Assembly: GCA_030618975.1 (NCBI GenBank)
Contig: JAUXCH010000409.1
Location: 1-5,200, forward strand
Reading direction: 5' to 3'
DNA length: 5,200 nucleotides
DNA from: Planctomycetia bacterium
GTDB taxonomy: Bacteria > Planctomycetota > PLA2 > JAEUHO01
Positions within the stretch are counted from its first letter, which is position 1. The number at the start of each line of letters is the position of its first letter. Under the pieces are notes generated by a model. It was not told where the DNA came from and made no database searches. It saw only the letters and a program-made list of their open reading frames with translations. The position numbers were made by a program, and so were the translations under genes. This document shows positions 1 through 5,200 of this stretch, one piece after another.

Positions 1-28
1 CGTCGGAGGAACGGGGAGAAGACGCGGA

Positions 29-442
29 ATGACCCGGGAGCGCCCGCCCCTCCTGCTGCGTTTTGCCGTCGTCGTCGGTGCCGTCAGCCTGCTGCTCGGC
101 GTGGCCGGCATCGTGTTCCTGGTCCTGCGCACGGACGAGGACGATTCCGCCGCGGGCCCCGGCCCGGGCGAGCGCGTGCGCGTCGTCGGAGCCGCGGCGG
201 ACGCGACGCTCGCGGTCGACGTGCGGTGGGAGGAGGGTCCGATCCTCCACACCGAGGCGGCGCATCCGATCGGAGGCCTCGCCGGCTCGTTCCTCCTCCC
301 TCCCGGTCTCGTGGGACGACCCGTCGTCGTCGAGGTCCGGGACGCCGGCACGACGCCCCCGCGGCGCCTCGTCCGGCGCGAGATCGTGCCCAGGGAGGGC
401 GGTGAGATCGAGCTCGAGGTCGGGAACGCGGGCGACGGCTAG
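29..442 (+). CDS. Small single-pass membrane protein of unknown function
   Basis: I do not recognise the family. The 137-residue product starts with a short basic, proline-containing stretch, then one strongly hydrophobic segment at about residues 12-33, followed by an acidic DEDD patch and a Gly/Pro linker. This predicts an N-terminal signal anchor with the rest outside the membrane. The remaining ~90 residues alternate Val/Arg/Glu in a way that suggests beta strands; there are no cysteines or obvious catalytic motifs. The ATG at 29 is preceded by purine-rich sequence (GGAG at 15-18) that could act as a ribosome site. The TAG stop is 8 bases before the next gene, so the two are probably co-transcribed. 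The third-position GC bias fits real coding, and the hydrophobic segment lies in this frame. Confidence 0.65.
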   Translation: MTRERPPLLLRFAVVVGAVSLLLGVAGIVFLVLRTDEDDSAAGPGPGERVRVVGAAADATLAVDVRWEEGPILHTEAAHPIGGLAGSFLLPPGLVGRPVVVEVRDAGTTPPRRLVRREIVPREGGEIELEVGNAGDG

Positions 443-450
443 GCCCGGCG

Positions 451-1362
451 GTGGGCTTCCCCTTCCCCTTCGCCGGCGAGCTGAGCGCGACCGCGAGCAG
501 CCTGCTCTGGGCGGTGTCGGGGATCCTCTTCATGCGGATCCGCCCGCAGCCGGGCGCGGCCGCCATCAACCTCGGCAAGAACCTGACGGCGGTGGGCTGC
601 TACCTGCTGCTGCTCGTGGTTCTGGGCGGTGCCCCGTGGCCCGCGGCCATCGGCACGCGCACGTTCGTGCTGCTCGCGGCCTCGGGCCTCGTCGGCCTGG
701 CGATCTGCGACACGATCCTGTTCAAGGCGTTCCTGGAGATCGGCCCGCGGCGCACCAACGTCTACATGACCCTGTCTCCGGCGCTCGTCATGGCCTGCTC
801 CGTGCTCCCCCCCTTCTCCGAGCACCCGCCCGTGACGGTCTGGATCGGGATGGCCGTATGTCTCGCGGGCATCGTCATGGCAGTGCTCGAACGCCACGCC
901 GATCCCGTTCGCCGCGCGGCGCTGAAGCGCGGGGCCCGCCTGGCGCTGATCGCAGCCGTGCTGCAGGCCCTCGGGCTCCTGCTGACGCGCGAGGCGCACC
1001 TGAGCAGCCCGGTGACGGTGGCCGAAGGGGCGACGATCCGTCTCGTCTTCGGCGCCGCCGGCCTCATCGTCGCCGGTCTGTCGCTGGGGCGCTTGAGGGA
1101 ATGGCGACTCGAGCTCGCGCCCCGCGGGGTCCTTCGACAGGTCGCGTTCGCCGCCTTCCTCGCGACCTTCCTGGGCATCCTGACCAATCAGGCGGGCATG
1201 GCGTGGTCCACCCACGCCGGCGTGGCCGCGACGCTGAACGCCCTGGCCCCCGTCTGGCTGATCCCGCTCTCCGCCGCCTTCCTCGGCGAGCACCACGACC
1301 GGCGTGCGTGGATCTCCGCGCTGCTGGCCGTGGGCGGCATCGCGCTGATGACGCTGCTGTAG
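451..1362 (+). CDS. EamA/DMT-superfamily membrane transporter
   Basis: This 303-residue protein is an inner-membrane transporter of the drug/metabolite transporter superfamily, which exports metabolites, amino acids or drugs; the substrate cannot be read from the sequence. It shows the family's two tandem EamA halves of about five helices each: roughly residues 8-148, ending in a GIVMAVLER segment, and about 162-303, ending in ISALLAVGGIALMTLL. A charged loop rich in Arg/Lys separates them. A family-typical LNALAPVWLIPLSAAFLGE motif sits near the C-terminus, and total length is normal. The start is GTG, since no other in-frame start lies between the upstream stop and the first helix. There is no strong ribosome site, so translation may be coupled to the preceding gene 8 bases upstream. 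Residues 167-215 are encoded by DNA duplicated ~0.8 kb downstream. Family assignment is firm. Confidence 0.9.
   Translation: MGFPFPFAGELSATASSLLWAVSGILFMRIRPQPGAAAINLGKNLTAVGCYLLLLVVLGGAPWPAAIGTRTFVLLAASGLVGLAICDTILFKAFLEIGPRRTNVYMTLSPALVMACSVLPPFSEHPPVTVWIGMAVCLAGIVMAVLERHADPVRRAALKRGARLALIAAVLQALGLLLTREAHLSSPVTVAEGATIRLVFGAAGLIVAGLSLGRLREWRLELAPRGVLRQVAFAAFLATFLGILTNQAGMAWSTHAGVAATLNALAPVWLIPLSAAFLGEHHDRRAWISALLAVGGIALMTLL
948..1096 (+). repeat. Direct repeat copy A (inside the EamA gene)
   Basis: This stretch of the transporter gene recurs at 1724-1872 with a constant offset of 776 bases and no gaps. By hand count, 134 of 149 bases match (15 mismatches, seven of them in the last 30 bases). 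Weaker similarity extends about 9 bases further upstream (from 939). It encodes transporter residues 167-215, the first helices of the second EamA half. Confidence 0.9.
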
Positions 1363-1415
1363 GCGCTTTCGAGGGCGCCGCGCGTCTTCGACGAGGATGG
1401 CGTCCAGGTCACTGG

Positions 1416-1454
1416 ACCATGAGAATCCACCACCTCATGGTGGATATTCATGGT
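1416..1454. repeat. Imperfect 17-bp inverted repeat
   Basis: The left arm (1416-1432) and right arm (1438-1454) pair at 15 of 17 positions around a 5-base loop, cctca. The two unpaired positions are adjacent (1423-1424 against 1446-1447). It lies 53 bases after the transporter stop and contains both candidate ATGs of the PIN remnant. No T-run follows, so it is not a typical intrinsic terminator. It could be an operator, a recombination scar or the end of a mobile element; the sequence does not decide. Confidence 0.7.
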
Positions 1455-2075
1455 GCTCTTCCGCTCGTGATCCAGCGCGAGTCCGTCTTCGAGGCCCTGC
1501 TGTTCACGTCGGTTCCCATCGTCCTCGAGACGTACACGTTCCTCGATCGCAATGCGACCCGCGACGTGGCCCTCGCGTGGAGGGAACGGCTCGGCCAGGT
1601 CGATCGGCTGACGATTCTCCCGTGTGCGGTGGATGACCTCGAGCGATCCTGGGAGTACGTCTCACGACGTGATCTCCACAAGCTCTCGGCTGTGGACGCG
1701 ACGAGCTTCTCGATCCTGGCCCCGATCGCCGCCGTGCTGCAGGCCCTCGGACTCCTGCTGACGCGCGAGGCGCTTCTGAGCAGCCCGGTGACGGTGGCCG
1801 AAGGGGCGACGATCCGCCTCGTCTTCGGCGCCTTCGGTCTCGTCGTCGCCCGCCCGGCGACGGGGCGCTTGACGTATGTCAGTGCTCCGTGCCACGACAT
1901 TCGGCACTGTTCTGTTCGAGTTGCCGACACGCCGATGGGAGACGCTCTTCCGCCAGGCCAGGGCGGAGCACGGTCCCCTCAACCACGGAGGTCACTCCGT
2001 TGGGTCGAGGGTCGAGCCGAGATGAGCACGTGGCGATCACTACTGGAGGTGACTCCCTTCTTCGGTTCATGGTGA
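1419..2075 (+). pseudogene. Chimeric remnant: VapC-like PIN domain fused to EamA fragment
   Basis: The open frame from ATG 1419 (or ATG 1437) encodes 218 (or 212) residues from unrelated parts. Residues ~20-97 resemble a VapC-like PIN-domain ribonuclease: a strand ending in IVLET (Glu37), then helix and strand segments, then SAVDATSFSIL with Asp93. Glu37 and Asp93 fit the second and third acidic positions of the PIN active site. An N-terminal VD pair (VDIHG) could mimic the first Asp, but the stretch from it to the LET strand looks roughly 10-15 residues too short. After residue ~98 the PIN fold should continue; instead the frame enters a copy of EamA helices (about residues 99-151) and then ~67 residues of unrecognised low-quality sequence. 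No VapB-like antitoxin fits in the 56 bases upstream. I infer a decayed toxin gene recombined with transporter DNA; a functional fusion is unlikely but not excluded. Confidence 0.65.
1724..1872 (+). repeat. Direct repeat copy B (displaced EamA fragment)
   Basis: This is the partner of 948-1096. The encoded peptide keeps the transporter reading frame, with few changes in its first ~41 residues (including His to Leu, Ala to Phe and Ile to Val). It then diverges abruptly around the ARPATGRL segment. Several differences are silent or conservative. That suggests copy B came from a diverged transporter paralogue, or was copied when the gene was still under selection, rather than being a very recent duplication. 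Confidence 0.9.
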
Positions 2076-2116
2076 ACACGGGATGCGTCGGGTTCTTGAG
2101 GTTGAGAGCGCAGAGT
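1873..2116. other. Unassigned stretch between EamA fragment and transposase end
   Basis: I recognise no protein in this ~240-base stretch on either strand. All frames give Arg/Ser/Pro-rich translations typical of noncoding GC-rich DNA. A 12-base near-repeat, ggaggtcactcc, occurs at 1987-1998 and again at 2045-2056 with one difference (c to g). A 6-bp inverted repeat (cagtgc/gcactg) spans 1880-1909. The part next to 2117 probably holds the 3' end of the insertion sequence whose transposase ends there, but with the other end missing no terminal inverted repeat can be matched. Confidence 0.4.
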
Positions 2117-2389
2117 TCAGGCGCACACGGAACAGTGCGCGGGCCGGTTTGCCTCGAGTCTCCTGTGGCGGGCGTCCTGCTTCGCCGCAGCCAGACGGGC
2201 AGGGATCTCCCCGCCTTCGCCCAGGTACATTTCATCCGGTGTCTGGCCGCGAAACGTTGAGTGGGGGAGACGGCTGTTGTGTTCCTCGACGTAGAACTCG
2301 ACGAGCCGCCGGACCTTGGTGACGGAGTCGAGCGGGTTCAGGAAGAGCCATTTGTGCTTGAGGCTCCGCCACCAGGCCTCGATCAGAAA
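2117..2389 (-). pseudogene. DDE transposase (integrase core), C-terminal fragment
   Basis: Read on the minus strand, this encodes the last ~90 residues of an rve-type integrase-core transposase. The opening IEAWWRSLKHKW motif carries the family's catalytic Glu (codon at 2380-2378). Later come YVEEHNSRLPHSTF and RGQTPDEMYLG, typical of the end of these transposases, and a Cys-containing tail ending at the stop at 2117. The two catalytic Asp residues and the DNA-binding domain, about two thirds of a normal transposase, are missing. Homology stops at about 2386-2390, just before the Glu motif. Upstream codons (to 2422) belong to the neighbouring element read antisense. The fragment cannot catalyse transposition. 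Family assignment is firm; the exact IS family is not. Confidence 0.85.
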
Positions 2390-2399
2390 CCTGGGCCAC

Positions 2400-2882
2400 A
2401 ATGCCAGTGACCCAACCATCACCGTCCACTACCCGTTCCACCCCTTGGTGGGTCAGCGCTTCTCGCCGGTCCTCGTGCGAACGAAGCCACAGCCCGCGTT
2501 CACCATTCAGCTCGAGGACCGCCGCTTGACGGTCCCTGCCTGGATGACGGAGGCGGACGTGGCCAATGTCTGCCTGGCATCGGCCCCATGCGTGTCCGTT
2601 GTCGCCCTTCTCCAAATCAAGAACACGCTCGATCTCGCCCCCGGCGAGGAGGGGCCCACCTCCGGCAGCATGGAGGGAAACCCTGCTGCCCGGGAGGACC
2701 AGGTCCATGGAGAAGGCGGAGCAACAACTGCTTTGGGTGGCGCTCGACGAGCACGTCGTACTGCCTCCCGAGATCGGAGCAAGGGCGGCGCAGGCAGCCA
2801 GCGCCCTGCTGCTGCAGATCATCGGGGTCGAGCACCAGCGAGCGCGCGGCGCCAAGGAAAGCAAGGAGGGCGAAGTCGATGA
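2400..2882 (+). pseudogene. DUF5372-like ORF of recombinase cassette, start lost
   Basis: The frame through about 2412-2640 reads like the small protein often found upstream of large serine recombinases in mobile cassettes (DUF5372-like). It opens with TITVHYPFHPLVGQ, continues with beta-strand segments and VPAWMTEADVA, and ends in a hydrophobic helix near VSVVALLQIKN. Its biochemical role is unknown. No ATG or GTG lies in this frame between the junction (~2390-2400) and the conserved start of the domain, so the first few codons appear to have been lost where the transposase fragment joins. The frame stays open to 2882, but beyond ~2650 the translation is low-complexity and overlaps the next ORF in another frame. 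The true end is therefore uncertain. The DUF assignment is from memory of the motif and is moderate. Confidence 0.5.
2692..2698 (+). promoter_or_regulatory. Ribosome binding site of the 62-codon ORF
   Basis: GGGAGGA stands 8 bases before ATG 2707. This is a strong match to the anti-Shine-Dalgarno sequence, and it supports that start over the longer in-frame extension back to 2566, whose translation is Arg/Pro-rich. Confidence 0.55.
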
Positions 2883-2895
2883 TCCCCGATCGTGA
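2707..2895 (+). CDS. Small helical protein preceding serine recombinase
   Basis: This is a 62-residue hypothetical protein of a recombinase cassette. The N-terminal half (MEKAEQQLLWVALDEHVVLPPE) and the middle (RAAQAASALLLQIIGVEHQRA) look like two amphipathic helices. The C-terminus is charged and probably disordered (Lys/Glu/Asp-rich). No catalytic or metal-binding motif is visible. It overlaps the recombinase start by 17 bases (2879-2895), which suggests translational coupling. Short, similarly placed ORFs upstream of this recombinase type are familiar, but I know of no established function; a regulator or accessory factor of recombination is only a guess. It seems to be the only intact gene left in the cassette. 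Confidence 0.6.
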   Translation: MEKAEQQLLWVALDEHVVLPPEIGARAAQAASALLLQIIGVEHQRARGAKESKEGEVDDPRS

Positions 2896-3213
2896 TCAAC
2901 GTGTCACGTCGGCGCACCGCACCCGAAACGCGGTCGTCTACGTACGTCAGTCAGGCGAGAAGCAGGTGCGCGAGAACGTCGAGAGCACGCGCATCCAAGT
3001 GGGCCTCCGCGAGCACGCCATCAAACTGGGCTGGCCGCAGCCGGTCTTGGTGGACGACGATCTCGGTATCTCGGCCGGTGGTTTCGCAGACCGTCCCGGA
3101 TTCCAGGAACTCACCACGCGCGTAACGATGAAGCAGGTCGGGATCATTCTGTGCGTGGATGTATCTCGACTCTCACGCAACTCCCGGGACTGGGCACACC
3201 TCTTCGAGCTCTG
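2879..3213 (+). pseudogene. Large serine recombinase, truncated after catalytic N-terminus
   Basis: The ~112 recognisable residues form most of a resolvase/invertase catalytic domain. YVRQS holds the predicted nucleophile Ser25. A VREN-VEST stretch and REHAIKLGW follow, then the strand VLVDDDLGISAGGFADRPGFQEL, and finally the arginine motif VSRLSRNSRDW at residues 95-105. These features match recombinases that cut and rejoin DNA through a 5'-phosphoserine intermediate. Homology stops at about residue 112 (base ~3213). The frame runs on to a stop at 3397 but reads antisense through another gene. The rest of the catalytic domain, the recombinase domain and the zinc-ribbon/coiled-coil part are absent, so it cannot be active. 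ATG 2879 is chosen for the 17-base overlap with the preceding ORF and the typical short leader before YVRQS. Confidence 0.85.
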
Positions 3214-3539
3214 GCGTCGATCGCCTCCGTCTCGTTCTCGGCAAAGTCCACCTGGTAGTTCCGGAGCGGGAAGCCGACCTGGATCGTCGTTTCCTTCTTC
3301 GAGAGGTTCAACAACTCAAAGGTGCAGTTGTAGAGCACGACGTCCATCCCGCCCACGCCGCTGTCAAAGGGCCCGGGCCCCCGACCCAAGGCGATGACGA
3401 CGGTCTCGGAGCGCATCTGGACGTCTGCCGACGTCTCCAACCTGACGGTCTGCCCGTTGCCGCCGAATACCCCTGCATTCGCGTGGGCCTCGCCCGCCCA
3501 CAGGCCAAGGAGAAGGAAGGTCGTCACCAGGGTCCGCAT
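3144..3539 (-). pseudogene. Secreted protein of unknown function, C-terminus lost
   Basis: Read on the minus strand from ATG 3539, the product has a clear Sec signal peptide: MRT, a hydrophobic core to about residue 15, then AHA with likely cleavage after Ala20. The mature part begins NAGVFGGNGQTV and continues with alternating beta-strand patterns, VVLYNCTFELLNL and IQVGFPLRNYQV. This resembles small exported beta-rich proteins seen in GC-rich environmental bacteria, with no known function. GGAGG at 3550-3546 lies 6 bases before the ATG. Native sequence ends near 3213, after ~109 residues; the last ~22 codons to the stop at 3144 read antisense through the recombinase fragment. The protein is therefore truncated and carries a foreign tail. 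It may still be exported, but function is doubtful. Confidence 0.65.
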
Positions 3540-3673
3540 GGATGGCCTCCGCTCCCTCCAGGGCGTCCATCCTACTGCCGCGTGCATCCCCCGTTTGCTC
3601 CCGAGGTCCCCCGATCGGGGAAGGAGCGGTAGGATGCGACGTCGCGTCTTGGCCTCGCGATCGGAAGCATCGG
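3540..3673. promoter_or_regulatory. Divergent intergenic region with palindromes
   Basis: This 134-base gap separates the minus-strand secreted-protein gene from the plus-strand yjbQ-type gene and should hold both promoters. A 12-bp perfect palindrome, ccccgatcgggg, lies at 3609-3620. Outer arms catcctac (3568-3575) and gtaggatg (3629-3636) form an 8-bp inverted repeat 53 bases apart, each containing TAGGAT on the strand leading to its gene. I see no convincing -35 partner for either. A shared operator is possible but unproven. Confidence 0.35.
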
Positions 3674-4096
3674 ATGAAGTCCTACCGCAAGGAACTCTGG
3701 TTCCAGATCCCGGAACGCATGGGATTCGTGAACATCACCCCCGACGTGGAACGGACCGTCGAGGAGAGTGGCGTGCGGGAAGGCATGGTCCTCGTGAACG
3801 CCATGCACATCACCGCGAGCGCGTTCATCAACGACGACGAGCCCGGCCTCCACGAGGACTACAAGCGGTGGCTGGAGGAGCTCGCACCGTTCGACGCGTC
3901 CCCGAAGCGCTACCACCACAACCGCACCGGCGAAGACAACGGCGATGCGCACCACAAGCGACAGGTCATGGGACGCGAGGTGGTCGTGGCCCTGACCGAG
4001 GGAGTCCTCGACTTCGGACCGTGGGAGCAGATCTTCTACGGCGAGTTCGACGGCCGCCGCCGCAAGCGGGTACTCGTCAAGATCATCGGGGAGTAG
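3674..4096 (+). CDS. yjbQ: YjbQ/UPF0047 family protein
   Basis: This complete 140-residue cytosolic protein matches the UPF0047/YjbQ family in length and motifs. MHITASAFINDDEPGLHEDY spans residues 44-63; RYHHNRTGEDNGDAHHKRQVMG (79-100) carries the likely metal-ligand histidines; LDFGPWEQIFYGEFDG (112-127) precedes a basic C-terminal strand ending VKIIGE. The E. coli relative was reported to have weak thiamine-phosphate synthase activity, hence the name secondary thiamine-phosphate synthase enzyme; the physiological role is not settled. ATG 3674 is preceded by GGAAG (3663-3667) with 6 bases between, and the in-frame extension back to 3542 is low-complexity and not family-like. It stands alone, divergent from the secreted-protein gene, with its own promoter region. 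There is no sign of decay, so the right flank is intact here. Confidence 0.9.
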   Translation: MKSYRKELWFQIPERMGFVNITPDVERTVEESGVREGMVLVNAMHITASAFINDDEPGLHEDYKRWLEELAPFDASPKRYHHNRTGEDNGDAHHKRQVMGREVVVALTEGVLDFGPWEQIFYGEFDGRRRKRVLVKIIGE

Positions 4097-4163
4097 GTGC
4101 TCGTCGCGCCCGCATCTCACGGCGCACCGTCGATTTGATCGAAGTTAGCGAGTTTATCTCCCA

Positions 4164-4191
4164 TTGATAATCTCCCTAAACTCCATATAAT
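4164..4191 (+). promoter_or_regulatory. Sigma70-type promoter of ATPase gene, leaderless
   Basis: A -35 box TTGATA (4164-4169, 5 of 6 consensus) and a perfect -10 box TATAAT (4186-4191) are separated by 16 bases, inside a sharply AT-rich island in otherwise GC-rich DNA. The -10 box ends 6 bases before ATG 4198, so transcription should start at or next to the A of the start codon. No Shine-Dalgarno-like purine run precedes the ATG. ATAATC occurs at 4167-4172 and 4187-4192, exactly 20 bases apart, and a small inverted repeat (tcgat-ttg-atcga, 4130-4142) lies upstream; either could bind a regulator. Confidence 0.8.
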
Positions 4192-4197
4192 CCAGCC

Positions 4198-5200
4198 ATG
4201 GACCCCATCACAAACCCCTTCGCACCTGGAGCCGGTACCCCCCCGCCGGAGTTGGCCGGTCGCGATGCCCTGCGAGAGGCCGCCCGCGTCACCCTCGAAC
4301 GCGTACGCCGGGGACTCCCGGCGAAGAGTCTCCTGTTGATCGGCTTGCGGGGGGTGGGCAAGACGGTGCTGCTCGATCGCATGCGTGAGGACGCGGAGGG
4401 CCTGGGCATCCACACCCTGCGCATCGAAGCCCCCGAGCACCGGTCGTTGCCTGGCATCTTGGCCCCACAACTCCGGCAAGGCTTGCTCAGGCTCTCGCGT
4501 AGCGCACAAGCCAAGGCCCTCGCAACGCGCGCCCTCCAAGCGCTGGCCGGCTTTGCGACGTCCTTGAAGGCGACGTATCAGGACATCGAGGTGGGCTTCG
4601 ACTTCCAGCCTGAAGCCGGCCTTGCCGACAATGGTGATCTCGAGCATGACCTCCAAGCGCTGTTGGAGGCCTCCGGGGAGGCCGCCAAGAAGGCGGGCAC
4701 GGCTCTGGCGTTCTTCGTAGACGAGCTGCAATACGTGGGTGAAGACGAGTTGGCAGCACTCATCATGGCGCTTCACCGTACAGCCCAACGGCGCCTCCCC
4801 GTCGTGCTGGTCGGCGCAGGGCTTCCGCAACTGCGCGGGCGCATGGGACGGGCGAAGTCCTATGCAGAACGACTGTTCGAGTTCCCGGAGATCGGCCCCT
4901 TGCCGCGCGAAGCGGCAGAACGCGCCATCGCGAAGCCCCTGCGCGATCAAGGTACGGACATCACCCCCAAGGCCCTGACCCGGATCGTGGATGACACGCA
5001 CGGCTACGCCTACTTCATCCAAGAGTGGGGCAAGCACTCGTGGGACACGGCCAGAACGTCGCCCATCACGAAGGAGGACGTCGAGATTGCGTCATCCGCG
5101 GCGGTGGCGGCACTCGATGAGAGTTTCTTCCGCGTGCGCTTCGACCGACTGACGCCTGCCGAGAAACGCTACATGCGTGCGATGGCGGCGTTGGGAGCAG
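4198..5200 (+). CDS. AAA-type P-loop ATPase, 3' end beyond window
   Basis: At least 334 residues are visible, with no stop before the window end. The N-terminus carries NPFAPGAGTPPPELAGRD (6-23), typical of a family of Orc1/Cdc6- or STAND-like bacterial ATPases. Walker A is GLRGVGKT (49-56). Walker B is LAFFVDELQYVG, with Asp175-Glu176. A sensor-1-like strand VVLVGAGLPQL covers 202-212. AKSYAERLFEFPEIGPL follows, with Arg225 a possible arginine-finger or sensor residue. HGYAYFIQEWGKHSW (268-282) marks the lid. From Asp307, DESFFRVRFDRLTPAEKRYM begins the C-terminal winged-helix part, which would bind DNA. The protein probably hydrolyses ATP to switch a DNA- or protein-binding state; its true role is unknown, and I see no partner gene nearby. 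The ATG at 4198 fits the family N-terminus and the promoter spacing. The gene appears intact. Confidence 0.88.
   Translation, partial: MDPITNPFAPGAGTPPPELAGRDALREAARVTLERVRRGLPAKSLLLIGLRGVGKTVLLDRMREDAEGLGIHTLRIEAPEHRSLPGILAPQLRQGLLRLSRSAQAKALATRALQALAGFATSLKATYQDIEVGFDFQPEAGLADNGDLEHDLQALLEASGEAAKKAGTALAFFVDELQYVGEDELAALIMALHRTAQRRLPVVLVGAGLPQLRGRMGRAKSYAERLFEFPEIGPLPREAAERAIAKPLRDQGTDITPKALTRIVDDTHGYAYFIQEWGKHSWDTARTSPITKEDVEIASSAAVAALDESFFRVRFDRLTPAEKRYMRAMAALGA

Noticed and set aside
439..1296. 285-codon minus-strand open frame opposite the transporter
   Set aside because: The translation is Gln/Gly/Arg/His-rich with no hydrophobic core or motif. The plus frame encodes a clear ten-helix EamA protein.
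1362..1379. GC hairpin (ggcgc/gcgcc) just after the transporter stop, considered as a terminator
   Set aside because: The stem is only 5 bp with an 8-base loop and no T-run follows, so it is not distinguishable from chance in GC-rich DNA.
63..1418. Long plus-strand open frame running through both left-flank genes and into the PIN remnant
   Set aside because: Up to ~1418 it is Arg/Pro/Ser-rich and lies out of frame with the membrane protein and transporter, the usual shadow in GC-rich DNA. Only the part from 1419 onward carries a recognisable domain.
1419..1720. Complete VapBC toxin-antitoxin module
   Set aside because: No antitoxin-sized ORF with a DNA-binding motif lies upstream or downstream, and the PIN domain lacks its C-terminal part and part of its N-terminal region.
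2232..2864. 210-codon minus-strand open frame across the recombinase cassette
   Set aside because: It crosses the transposase-cassette joint and shows no motif, while the plus strand carries DUF5372-like and small-ORF coding signals.
4096..4128. ggtgc/gcacc inverted repeat after the yjbQ-type gene, considered as a terminator
   Set aside because: The arms are short, the loop is over 20 bases and no T-run follows.
4117..5037. 306-codon minus-strand open frame opposite the ATPase
   Set aside because: It is antisense to a frame with Walker A, Walker B and sensor motifs, and the promoter upstream points to the plus strand.
1..5200. CRISPR array, tRNA or rRNA gene
   Set aside because: No regularly spaced short repeats were found by eye, and I saw no tRNA-like cloverleaf or rRNA sequence.

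Overview
This is high-GC bacterial DNA in which two ordinary chromosomal segments flank a scrap-heap of broken mobile DNA. The coding style (GC-rich third positions, GTG starts), a YjbQ-family enzyme and a large AAA-type ATPase fit a soil or sediment bacterium. The sequence does not fix the phylum, and no rRNA, tRNA or other marker is present.

Left flank (1-1362): a small protein with one membrane anchor (29-442) lies 8 bases before a ten-helix EamA/DMT-family transporter (451-1362, GTG start), probably as one transcription unit.

Mosaic (about 1363-3213): in order, a long imperfect inverted repeat (1416-1454); a VapC-like PIN-domain remnant fused in frame to a second, about 90% identical copy of a 149-bp piece of the upstream transporter gene (1419-2075); an unrecognised stretch (1873-2116); the C-terminal end of a DDE transposase on the minus strand (2117-2389); and a serine-recombinase cassette (2400-3213). 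The cassette holds a DUF5372-like ORF that has lost its start, an intact 62-codon ORF, and a large serine recombinase cut off after its first ~112 residues. Each piece stops at a sharp boundary, so this looks like a site of repeated insertion and deletion.

Right flank (about 3213-5200): a minus-strand gene for a small secreted protein lost its C-terminus at the same point where the recombinase is cut. Divergent from it is an intact yjbQ-type gene (3674-4096). After it, an AT-rich island carries a near-consensus sigma70-type promoter whose -10 box (TATAAT) ends only 6 bases before the ATG of a large P-loop ATPase (4198 to beyond the window end). That spacing predicts a leaderless mRNA.

I do not see a complete, clearly new multi-gene system. 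The points most worth a second look are the in-frame PIN-transporter chimera with its duplicated segment, the leaderless ATPase gene, and the shared truncation point at ~3213.
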